Assembly (NCBI GenBank): GCA_965112735.1
Contig: OZ218963.1
Location: 1,674,001-1,738,000 of the forward strand
From: Phaeosaccion multiseriatum
Lineage: Eukaryota; Ochrophyta, other classes
Direction: 5' to 3'
DNA length: 64,000 nucleotides
Within the stretch, counting starts at the first letter, position 1. Every line of letters begins with the position of its first letter. Positions 19,933-30,802 of this stretch are shown here, one piece after another. Both the position numbers and the translations under genes were made by a program. Under the pieces are notes generated by a model. The model was given only the letters and a program-made list of their open reading frames with translations. It searched no databases and was not told the DNA's origin.

Positions 19933-22900
19933 ACGCACACCTTGTCTCCCGGTGACTGCGCCTCGTCGAGTTCCGGGGGGCCGAAGGGCCAAGAGGGGGG
20001 CAGCATGGCGGCTATATCCGGTGGCAGCGCCAGCAGGAGGTTGCCCCGAATGCCCGCCCGGTATGCCTCTAGGGAGTGCATAAAGATGTTTGCCTTGCGC
20101 TTCAGGGCCAAGCGCCGCTCCACAAAGGACGGAGCTATGATCAAGCGACCTCGTCCGTAGCCGTCCACGACCACCTTGGTGCCAACATGTGTATACCACC
20201 AACTGTCGAGGTTCGTGTGTGCATATGTCGGAAGGGCGAGGGGCGGTTACGGGGGGCGGGGGGAGGAGACTTTACACTTAGACTTGTGTGCCACATCGAG
20301 AGAAGAACCAAGGACCCGAGAGCCCGGAAAAATAGACTTCCAAAAGCTGGCGAACGTAGAGTAAGCAAGACGACATACACATGAGGCACAGTTAGAACAC
20401 CTCCTCGTTTTTTACCTCGGCACGCTGGGAACGATATCGCCATCTACGACCACCCGGAACGCATGTGGCACCTGTTTGTTTGTTTGGCGCGTGGGTCATG
20501 GATAGGAAGGAGGAGGACGAGGAGCAAGCCGCAGCAGAGAGCAAGTTCAAACACACAGGGCATAGGAAGTGAAAGAGGGGTTGGGGGGGGGTCACCCAGC
20601 ATGCAATGCAACACACAAAAGAGTCCAGGGCATGCAATGCGCTTCTGCTCTCTTAGCGCCTCTGATGCACACGATTAGGAACAAGTATCCTCAAGTATTC
20701 ATCTAAGGTATCCTCAAGGTATCCTCAATCCTCTAGGCATTCATCTAAGGTATCCTCAAGGTACGCTCTCAAGACTTGCGTGCTCCGTCGTCTTCGATAC
20801 CGTAAAAAAAACCTGCACACACGACATACACATACATACACATGCCTTCTGTTGCGGAAGGTGCCAAAGCCCCTTATGCTTGTTACTCTCTCTCTCTCTC
20901 TCTCGATTCTCTCTCTCTCTCTTTCATCCTTTCTCTCTCTCTCTCACTTACCTCCTCGTTGAACTTCTGGGCGTAGATGCGGTTCCCCACTCTCGGCTGG
21001 CCAAAGGTGTACAGCCTCAGACTCACCTCTCCCAGCACGGGCTCCTTCCTCTTGAGGAACTCGAAGATCTCGCTCAAGCCGTTGTGCTCCACACGCTGGC
21101 GTTTCTTGGCTCCCGCTTCTTCCTCTCTTCTCTCTGTCTCCTCCCTTTCTCGGAGCTTGTCCTCCCCGAACATGCTCGTGAACGTACGCATGACGTGCAC
21201 GCTCTTCTTGCGGAGCATTCTCACCGCACCAAACGGTCCCTCGGCTCCGCCCTCCCCGTCCTTCTCCTCTTTTTTCTCCTTCTCTTCCTCCTGCTGCTGC
21301 TGCTGCTGGATATCTTGTCCCTCCTCCCCCTGCCCTCTCTCTGAGCGCTGAATGCTCCTCCTTACAGCCGCTAAGCGTGCCATCGCCTCCTCTTCTATAT
21401 CCCGTCCCTTCTCTTCCTCTTCTTCTCTCGCAGTTACTTTCATCGAATTTCCAAATACACCCTTACCCTCGCCGGCACCCCCACCATCAGCAGCACCTCC
21501 ACCCCCACCCCCACCCCCACCCAGGCTCGGTGACCCCACAAGCCCTGCAGCCCTCCCCAGGGTGGCTTCCAACTTGCCTTCCCTCTGCTGTCGCTGCACC
21601 TCGTCCTCGTCGCTCTGCATCACCATGTCAAAGATGCCACTGAGTGGCCCCAACAGCCCCCGCAAGACCGTGTGTCTGGCTTTCCCAAGGTACCCCAATC
21701 TGGTGTTGAGTGGGCCCACCACGTTCCGCTGGAGGTCGAGCGCGCAGTGAGAGGCCAGGGCACCGCCCAGGCTGTGGCCCGTGACAAAGACCGTCAGATT
21801 GGGGTGGTCCTCCCCATCCAACAGCCACTCCAGCAGCTCCTTTCTCACCACCTCGTGCACTTCTCCGCGCACACATTCATAGGCCTCCCAGAAGCCCGTG
21901 TGCACCTTTGCACGGAAGGGTCAAATCAACCAGGGGTGGGGTGTGAATTAAAAAAAAAGCATGTCAATCAACAAGGGTGGCAAATACAAAAGCGTTGGGC
22001 AGCAGCACCAGCAGACGCAGCAGCAGTACCAGCCAAAGTTGAAATTGGAGCAAGAGAAACAAAAAAAGTTGGGGGAGGTTTGAGGGGGGGAAAGGCTCGA
22101 CTGAGTAGGAGAAGCATTTTTGACTCAAGTGCGCACCTGCCCCCACAGCGTAGTCTTGAGCAGGGGGATTCGGTTGATGCCCACCGCGTGCGCTCCCTTG
22201 TCCAGCCCCGCCAAGCCCCCCCGGGCCATGTTGCCCGCGCCTCGGAGCAGAGCATCTGTACACAGGGATATAGGCAAGGGATGTTGGAACAGGAACGGGG
22301 GGGGGGGAGGGGGGAAACAAACGATTGCAAAGAAGAGAGCAAGGAAGATCTTCTCTGGGCAACGGGCAAGTAGGCAGGGAGCCCCCCTGCCCCCTCTCCC
22401 CGCCCTCACACACACACAATCACACACACAATGACGTAATACTAAGGTGGATTCCCATAAGTCCCATTTTACCCCCTCACCTGTGGCGTATCCCGCCCCC
22501 TGCAGCACTGCCTCAACTCCGTCTCCAATGACTTGAGGCATGCCGCCCCCTTGCTGACTATGTCTTTCCCTCTGTCCTCCTCCTCCTCCTCTTCCTCCTC
22601 TCCCCCCTCCTCCGTCTCGTCCAAACCCCTCAACTCTGTTCTGTGCATCGTAGGCGTGGAAAGATTTTGAGCGGCGCAGCGAAGCAGGGCGCGGAAGTAA
22701 GTCTTCCCTCGGCGGAGGAGAGCGGCTGCGGAGTACACTCCTCGGAGATCTCGGACGCCCTCCACCTCTATCTCCAACAGCGGCTGTAGAGCTCCGTCCC
22801 AGGTCTGAGCCGCGAGTCGCCCCCCGCTTCAACGCCTCGTTTCTCGCGTCGCTTGGAAGGGCCCCACCACCACCACCACCACCACCACCACCACCACCAC

Positions 22901-25900
22901 CACCACGTGTTGCAGCTGCACCGCTCCACTCGCCAAGGACAGGCAGTGGTGACATACTGCCACTGCCACTTGCGTGCCTGCTGCCCGTCGCGCGTTTCTC
23001 GTCGTCTCCAACGAAGCCTTTCGCGGCGGACGAGGGGATATCATCCTTCCCATCGTCAAGCCCAATCGAATGCCCATGCCCCGCAGTGGGGGAGGATGGC
23101 AAGGACTGCATACCCTCGAGAGCGCCCCCCAGCCCCGACCCAACCCTGCGTACGGACGACCGGACGCGTGTGGAGTCTCTTGAGGATCGCGCGTTGAGGC
23201 TGTCCAGTGCTGGTGGTGGAGGTCCCAAACTTGGACGTGCACCCTCGTCCTCGCCATCGTTACAGTTAGCGACACCCTCTGCCTCATCACCGACATCGCC
23301 ATTGCTTCGTCTGGAATCTCCTGCCTCCAGCAAGGCTCTCAACTCCTTGGCTGTCAAGTCGATTCCTTCCCTCTGCTGCCCACCGCTGCCAAAGCTCGGC
23401 AGCCCGCCGCTCAAGGGTCGCTGCAGGCGGAAATTGGCGGCTCCTCCTCCTCCTCCTTCTCCCCTGTCTCCATCTTCAGTCCTCCCCGCGACAGGGTCGC
23501 TCCCACCCCCGCCACCTGTAAAACCCTCTTCTTTTGCCGCTTCCGATCCACTCGAGTCTACCCGGCTTGGCGTCTTACCATACTGTCTGTTGTAGTGAAG
23601 GGTCGCAACATTGGTGGGGCTCTTCGCCCCACTCTCCTTTTTTCGCCCCCTTGAGAATTGCCAGCCTTTCTGACGCGGGGCGCCGCCCGTGCCGCTGGCT
23701 CCCACCGAGCTAGAGGTCGCCCCGAGCGACGAGTCCAGCGAGAGGTGTGGCAAAGTATCGGCCTTCACTGCAGGGCCATCAGCAGACCCCCACTTCCCGC
23801 TCCTAGGTGGGAGAGGAGCCGTCCCCCACTTTGTAGGAGCGCTGGAAGGCTCCTCCTCCTTCTCCTCCTCTTTGCCGCTCGCCGTGTCCTGAGAGCGACA
23901 TGATGTCGCCCTCCCTGCCCCCCCTTCTCCCACGTCCCGTGGATCCACCTCGGGCAAGACGCTCTTGCCCCACCCTTCCTTCGTAGCGTCCTTCTCTTCG
24001 TTCTTCTCCTGCTTAGCCTCTCCCTTATCATTTCCTCCCTCCTTCTCCTCCTCTTCCTCCCTTGCACCCCCCATTGCCCGCTGCAGAGCGTGTAGAACTG
24101 ACACATCCATATCCTCTGTCACCGCTGCCGGAAGCTCACTCTCCAGACCTCGACCACACAGGTTGTCCAGGTCGAACTCGCTCTGCGACGATGGCAGTGG
24201 ATGGAGGACGTGCCGGAGGGAGAGGAGGAGGAGGAGGAGGAGGGGGAGAGAAGGGAGACGGAGAGGTTGAAGGAGTGAACGAGTGAGTCCCGTGTCAAGC
24301 GTCAATCGTCAATCAAAATCAAGCAGGGGGGAGGAAGACAAAGCCCCCGTTCAGTGCCATCCAAAGTGCCCCTCACCTGCAAAAAGCGAAGATTGTCGAT
24401 CCAGTGTTGCTTCCCCACGGACCCACGGAACGAAACGATCAATCTTTCGTTCTCCACATCCTTGAGTATGTGGCAGTTTGTGTCGTGCGTCTCGTTGTAG
24501 ATGAAGTCAAGCATTTCAAAGCCCAGGCGCTCGAAATACAAATCCCCGAAGCGATAATTGTGAGGGTTGGTCCAGTCGGGCGGGTCGTTGTATGACTCGT
24601 AGGCCACCTCTGCCAACCAAGCAGCTGTCTCTACACAGAAGGTGGGGCGGCCGGCGTTTTCAATCTCAGCTCTCTCCAGCGCCTGTTGTGGGACGGCAGA
24701 GGAGGTGAGGGTGACAGCCAGCGGAGAAAGCGGAAGGTGGAAGAGATGGAATATGAAGTGATACTCAATAGAAGGACCGTAATCACAAGGCTGTGAGGTG
24801 AGAGCTTCGACGGAGGGAGGAGGAGCAGCAGCTTCAGGGCGTCCCACTCCTTTCCACCCCTTTCCCGTTCGGTTCCGCTCAAGGCTGTTGCTACCGCACC
24901 ATCAGCACCACCACCATCACTACCACCACCACCACCACCACCATCACCACCCCCCCCCCACCACCATCATCACTACAACCACCACCACCACCACCACCAC
25001 CACCACCACTACCACCACGACCCACTGACCTACCTCCCTCTTCGCTCGCAGTTTGGCACCTCTGTCCCTCCTCAGGGTTGCTGCGATGCTTTCCCTCCAT
25101 TGCTTGGATCTCTCCGACACAAGGCTCACCCTCCCGGCTCGTCTCCCCCTCCCGCGTCGTTTCCTCCTCCGCTTCCCTCGGCCACGACGGACTGCATCCC
25201 GCCTCCTGAGCAGCTTTCTGTTTACGGGGGCCCCAGGCGAAGAGGGATCGCGCGGTCCGCACGCAACGCGAAATGCGTTTTGCCTCTTGAACTTGGCAAA
25301 CTGTAACTGTCTTTCAAAGTACACAAAGCGCACTCGCAGCCTGTTGAGTTGGGCCTCCCCGTAGCTGGGCGGCAGATACAGCACGTAGATGAGCCATAGG
25401 AAGGCCGTCATGATCACCACAAAGCCTATGATGATGTTCCTGCCATAGAGGTACAGGAGCAAACTCTCCGCGAGGACGGGGGTTTTTTCGTCCTCGGTCA
25501 CCTCCACCAGCCGCCACAAGGTAAACACCAGGTACATGAGCGCCAGAAGGATGCCCTGCGTGGTGGAGGTACATGGTAAACATATAATACAAGAGTGCTT
25601 GCACACGTTAGTGCCTATCATTGGGAAAGAGCAGACAGCGAGGAGAGAAGGGAGGAGGACGTGTAAGAGGGGACGGAAGTGAAGAGAAGGAGGAGGACGT
25701 AAGAAGGGACAGAAGCCGAGGGCCGGCCACTCTCAAGTGACTGAGAAGATGACGTTGGCTGCCTGACAGCGCGACCGCTGCCATCCACTGGCATGTATAT
25801 ATACATACGGCTGCAGCGAGCGGTTGATCCCGTGCGTATGCATCAAACCAAGGACAAACCGACCGACCTGCAGCCCAAAGAAGCGGTAGGACAGCTGCTG

Positions 25901-28900
25901 GTACCGGCTGCTCAAGTACGGCACGCGGCTCAGCATTCTGCCGGTGGAGCAAGTCGTCAGGAGCATCCACAGCACCCACGATGCATTTATAGACTGGATG
26001 GACAACACAACAACGCAACACAGGAGGTACATAGGAGAGGACGGACACAAGTCGATCGGCACCAGGGGTCCCATGAGGCAGTAGACAAGGAGTATCAACA
26101 ACTTTTCCCAACAAGGGGGAAAAACAAGATGCAAAGCTGCCCCTGCTGAAAGGACAGAAAGGGAAAGCAGAGGTAAACTGCCCAGGTCATCTCACGGAGT
26201 TCTATGCGATATGCTCTACAGCACTCACGAAGACCACGTAGCATGCTGCGCTGAAGACCTTGCGGTATGATGAAGTCCAATTACTGATGGACAGATAGGT
26301 GCCCGTGTTGTCGCCCCCGACGTGAAACGGAGGCATGCTGGCAAGCAGGAGGGGAGGGGAGGGAAGGGGAGGCGGGGAGGAGGAAGGTTGTAGGGTTAGG
26401 GTGGGAGGGAGGAAGCGGAGGGAGGAGGAAGGGAGGTGGGAAGAGTTAGGGAGGGAGGAAGGGAGGGGAGGGGGAAGGAAGGGAGGTGGGGAGGATTTGG
26501 GAGGGAGGGAGGGAGGGGAAGGGAAGGGAGGGGGAAGGAAGGGAGGTGGGTAGAGTTAGGGAGGGAGGAAGGGAGGGGAGGGGGAAGGAAGGGAGGTGGG
26601 GAGGATTTGGGAGGGAGGGAGGGAGGGGAGGGGAGGAGAAGGTTGGAGGGCGAGGAGGGTTAGAGATAGGAGAGGAGGTGACAAGGGTTGGGGGTATAGG
26701 GAGTAAGGGATCAATTCGTCGCTTAATGCCTCCACCGCTTCCCTTCCTCTCCCACAACCCAACTCCCTCGTCGAGCTGAACTGTCGTCAAGTACCTGGAG
26801 AAAGTTTGCACCATTCCCGCTGCCGCTCGCAGCAATCCCCAGCACAGCTTGGGGGCGTAGAATCTGGCCCGTGTCGCTGACTTACCCCGAGCGACTGCAC
26901 GCACAGGGAGAGCACCAGCATCACACCGCACACGAAGGGGGGGGACGCGTGCACGCACGCACACACACACACACACACACTTCGTTTGGGGGCTGTGGGG
27001 GGGCGGAGGGGATTTCCATACTCTACACGCCACAGGGGCGATGTTATACACCCACACGTACACACACATACTCAAAGCACACGTACACACACACTCACAA
27101 GCACACACGCACACTCACACTCACGCACACACACACGTACACACACCCACACCCACACCACCCCCATATACCCACACCCACACACACCCACACCCATAAA
27201 TACACACACCCACACATGCGCTCACTGGTCGAACACTACTCGCACACTCCTCACCTCCGTCGGCCAGCATGAGCGCCACGCACATGATCAGAGATGTGCC
27301 CCAGTCGGAGCACAAGCGAGAGGCGGCCAGGACAACGTAGCTGCCCTTGCCCCCCACCAACACGGCAACGGTGCGGACCGGGTTAGCCAGCAAGAAGGTC
27401 CCCAGGCCCAAGAAGACAAGCCATCTCTGCTCGTGCAGACTTGCCCGATAGGTTTCGCTCAACTCGGCGAGGCTGGCGCAGATGCTTCCTCCCCCGCCAA
27501 ACACCACATGTATCCACCAAAGCGTAGACACGAGGAGTGAGAGGCAGAGGCTGAGCTCAAGATACGTCGCCCACGACTTGAAGGTCGACCGCTGGTAGTG
27601 GAGCTCGTAGCGGGCGGACTCGAGCGCCTGGGTGGCAGCAGTGACGTTGAGGCCGGGGTTGTCTGCGGCAGTGAAGGCAGAGGCCTCGTATCCAAGGTGA
27701 ATACGATATTGTTGGATCTGGCCGTAGCCGGCAATCGCGCCTTGCACCTGTACGGGGAAGGGGGAGGACGAGGGGGGGGGGGGGGGCGAGGGGTCCGTTT
27801 GCAAGTCGACACTGCACGTGGGCGAGTAGAAAAGGCGAAGAAAGCAGCACAGTACCATCACAAATAGCCCAGAAAATCGTCATCCACATTGGCCTGTGTA
27901 TATATATACCTGAACGATTACGTGAGTCTTAGATGATTCCCATGAGTCAATGTATTAGTACCTGATAGAAGGAGAAGGAGTTGAGCTTTGTCCCCTTGTC
28001 CCCCTTTGACACCGTGACGTTCTTCGAGTACACCATGTTCCAATTGCCGTTACACTCTCGAGCCTGGCTCGTACAGGCCTCCACCAGCACCTTACCGGGG
28101 ACCATCGGGGGGAATATGGGTAAGCACACATTGGATGGATGGATGGATGGATGGATAGACCATAATGTTGTCTGAGTGTAGGAGCGGTGAGTAGTAAGCG
28201 GTAGCGAGCAAGGAAAGCAGGTTGAAGTGCGTGTTATCCCCCCCCCCCCTCTCTCTCTTCCCTTCTTTACTACCAAAACCACGCCGACACCTTTCATACC
28301 TGGGCGGTAAGGCTTTCTGGAACGTCTTGCCACTCCTCGTTTGTGAACACGGCATCCATCGTCACGGCGCCTATGGACAGCACAAGAAGAAGCACGTGCA
28401 GGTACTGTGCTTGAAGGCTCAGGTGATAGAGAAGTACACAAGAGGCCTGTCTGCTCTCTCTGCTGATGACACCCTCCAGTCTTGCCGAGGTCAGCAGAGG
28501 AGAGAGGGGTATCGATCCTGGAGAACCACCTGTTGCACAGCTTTGTCGACGACGTGCACACGCGCATACACACGCGGGCGCCCCACCCTTCCCCCTCCCT
28601 CATTCTTATGTCTTACCATGGGGCTCGCCTCTCAAGTCCCACACCGCAGCCCCGAGGTCGTAGAGTACCTGCGGAAACCAAAACCACAAAGAAAGACAAA
28701 CCGGAACAGAAACCAAGCCGTGCAAAGAACAAGGAGAGAGAAATACATGATTACGTCCCTTACTGTGTAGAGGGGCCTGGGGTTAGAAGAGGGGGTGATG
28801 CAATGCTGTCTACGCCCCCCCTCCCCCACCCCAGACAAGAGGGACTTAGGGAACCAACCCTGCCTACGATAGCAGCCTTGACAACATGCTAGAAGGACTT

Positions 28901-30700
28901 CATTCAATCGCACACCTCTCTGCCTTGGCTGGTCGGGTAGTGCTGAAGACAGGAGAAGGAGGAGCCCGTAGACTCTTGCAGCTGGGAGGCACAAGTACCG
29001 TTGACCCCAGGCGGTAGGGTCGCCACGGAGGGAATGAGCTCAATGGTGGTCTTGTCCAAAATGCTAAGGGCAATGGTCAGTACCACTCCGACAGCGTAGG
29101 CGAGGTAGGTGAGCACAATCAAGGTGACCTGTGCAAGACATAGAGAGAGTCAGAGGGCCAAGGCACAGAGGGGAGGGAGAGGACGGCTGGGCTGAGCAAG
29201 AGAGACGAAGGAGCAGGACAGGATAGTAACAAAGAGGAGCAGGAAACACGACAGGATAAAACCTAGATGCATGCACTCAAGCGTAGTGGGCACGACCTAC
29301 TTGACTCACCGTAAGCGAAGCAGGCATAACCTCCATCAATATCTTGGGCTCCTGCCATTGGGTTAGCTTCACCTCCCTGACCGGCCAGTCCGAGGAGAGA
29401 TAGAGAGGAGCGCATGTATGGAAAGAAAGGCCAAGGTGAGTTGGTGAGGTGATTTGCATTGAAGAAACGAAAGGGGGATCAATCAATGCCTCTGCCTCTG
29501 CCTCCCTCACCCTCACTTACCTGTGGTCCAAGACAACGTCGCCAAAGAAGTGCATGAGGCTGAAGGCGCTCTTCTGTGGGGCGGTCTTCTCTCCTGCCGC
29601 AGCTGAGCCCGACCTGTCTCCTAGCATCCCCCTTGTCTCCTCCCCTCCGTGGGCCTTTCCCTCCTTTAGACCTTCTTCCAACGATGTAAGGAGTCGAGCA
29701 CTTGCTCCTCCTCCACCGCCCCCTCCCTTACCCTGCCCCCTTGGCAGAGTCTCTGTGAGAGCATCGCCCCCTTCAATGTCAGCATCCAGCACCTTTTCGG
29801 CTGCGCGTAGATTGCCTTTTCGAAAAGGGAGATTGCCTGTTTGAAAAGGGGACGCAGCAGAGGGAGAAGGCACAAGGGCCTGATCCTGGGCGGGCCTGAG
29901 CATGCCTGTGAGTGAGTGAGGGAGAGGGGAGGTGAGAGAGAGAGAGATATATAGAGAGAGAGAGTGGCGAGGGAGAGGGGAGGGGAGAGAGAGTGGGGAG
30001 GGAAAGAGGAGGTGAGAGAGTGGTGAGGGAGAGGGGAGGTGAGAGAGAGAGTGGTGAGGGAGCACCGCATGCTGTGGAAAAGAAACAACGCCCGGAGCAG
30101 AGTCTTTGTGTAAGCATCGAATACATATGAAGAGAGAGAGCGTCTGCACGCAGCGTGTTGTAGCAAGTACTACCTCCCCTCACCTGTCCGCAGCATTGGC
30201 ATTGACGCCGTCCTGGAAAGCCCTCGGTCCCTAGGGGGGAGGTGGTGGTCATTGTCATCTTTCTCCGCCCTCGTGTCCAAGCCGTCCTCCTTTCCCTCAT
30301 CCCCGCCCTTTCCTCCTCCTCCTCCTCCTCCTCCTCCTCCTCCTCCTCCTCCTCCTCCTCCTCCTCCTCCTCCTCCTCCTCCTCCTCCTCCTCCTCCTCC
30401 TCCTCCTCCTCCTCCTCCTCCTCCTCCAGCCTCTCGGAAATGCCTGCCTGTGCTGCCCACTCTGCTGTAGCGCACAGTCTCCTGCAAAGGGGCATCCTTC
30501 TCATCTTCCCGATTGCCCTCAGAAGTGGCGCGGTGCCGGTCAGCCCGTCTCCATGACTGCTGCTGCTGCTGCTGCTGCTGCCGCCGCGGAGCGTCTGGCT
30601 TCTCGCTATTGGGGAGAGAGGAATCTGATCTCTCGTCCTCGTCAGCGGCAGGCCGCATTTCCTTTGACCAAAGGGAGCGACGTCCGAGAGGTTCGTGCAC
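19398..30700 (-). CDS. Wntless/TMEM181-like seven-helix region fused to a class 3 lipase, 20 exons, about 2,198 aa
   Basis: Exons (minus), all in phase: 30700-30184, 29905-29521, 29376-29310, 29128-28916, 28668-28617, 28370-28300, 28090-27962, 27747-27255, 26992-26905, 26863-26795, 26337-26229, 25993-25805, 25555-25034, 24682-24377, 24182-22481, 22255-22137, 21905-20952, 20472-20417, 20202-19941, 19691-19398. Residues 1-300 are low complexity (poly-Gln, poly-Gly). One helix lies near 324-350, then a presumed luminal domain to about 535, then seven helices at about 537-857 (SWATYLELSLCLSLLV; LHEQRWLVFLGLGTFLLANP; LLLYLYGRNIIIGFV; LWLIYVLYLPP), Wntless-like in layout. The lipase begins near 978: LIVSFRGSVGKQHWIDNL, HTGFWEAY, nucleophile Ser1722 in GHSLGG, LYTFGQPRVGN, Asp in VVDGDIVPSVP, and His2019 in WWYTHVG. 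A mostly disordered 570-residue exon (24182-22481) splits the FRGS strand from the nucleophile elbow. Likely a membrane acylglycerol lipase, loosely like diacylglycerol lipases. The exon 9 boundaries and the start codon are the least certain parts. Confidence 0.82.
26336..26660 (+). repeat. Purine-rich GGGAGG(A/G) minisatellite inside intron 10 of the fusion gene
   Basis: Repeated GGAGGGAGG / GGAAGGGAGGTGGG units, with roughly 66-bp blocks recurring (GGAGGATTTGGGAGGGAGG at about 26488 and 26602). The pattern is G-quadruplex-prone on the plus strand; on the transcribed minus strand it gives a long pyrimidine tract in front of the next acceptor. Confidence 0.85.
30311..30427 (-). repeat. (GGA)n coding microsatellite in exon 1 of the fusion gene
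   Basis: Nearly pure GAG/GGA triplets. In the frame that joins correctly to exon 2 it encodes poly-Gly (upstream GSTGRHFREAGG, downstream GGDEGKEDG, later LSRTASMPMLRTG). The alternative poly-Glu frame stops inside exon 2. Confidence 0.85.
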
Positions 30701-30802
30701 GTTGGGTGGCCATTAAGTGCCATCGATTGTCTCTCCTGCAATTTGCACTGCCTCTTAGGCTGCTTTTTGCTTTGCTCGTGCATTCTGCTCGCCTCTATCG
30801 TC
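30701..30802. promoter_or_regulatory. Head-to-head promoter, lipase fusion / MDM1-like
   Basis: Only 102 bp separate the two divergent start codons, so core promoters and 5' leaders must overlap or be very short. No TATA box is obvious. Confidence 0.55.
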
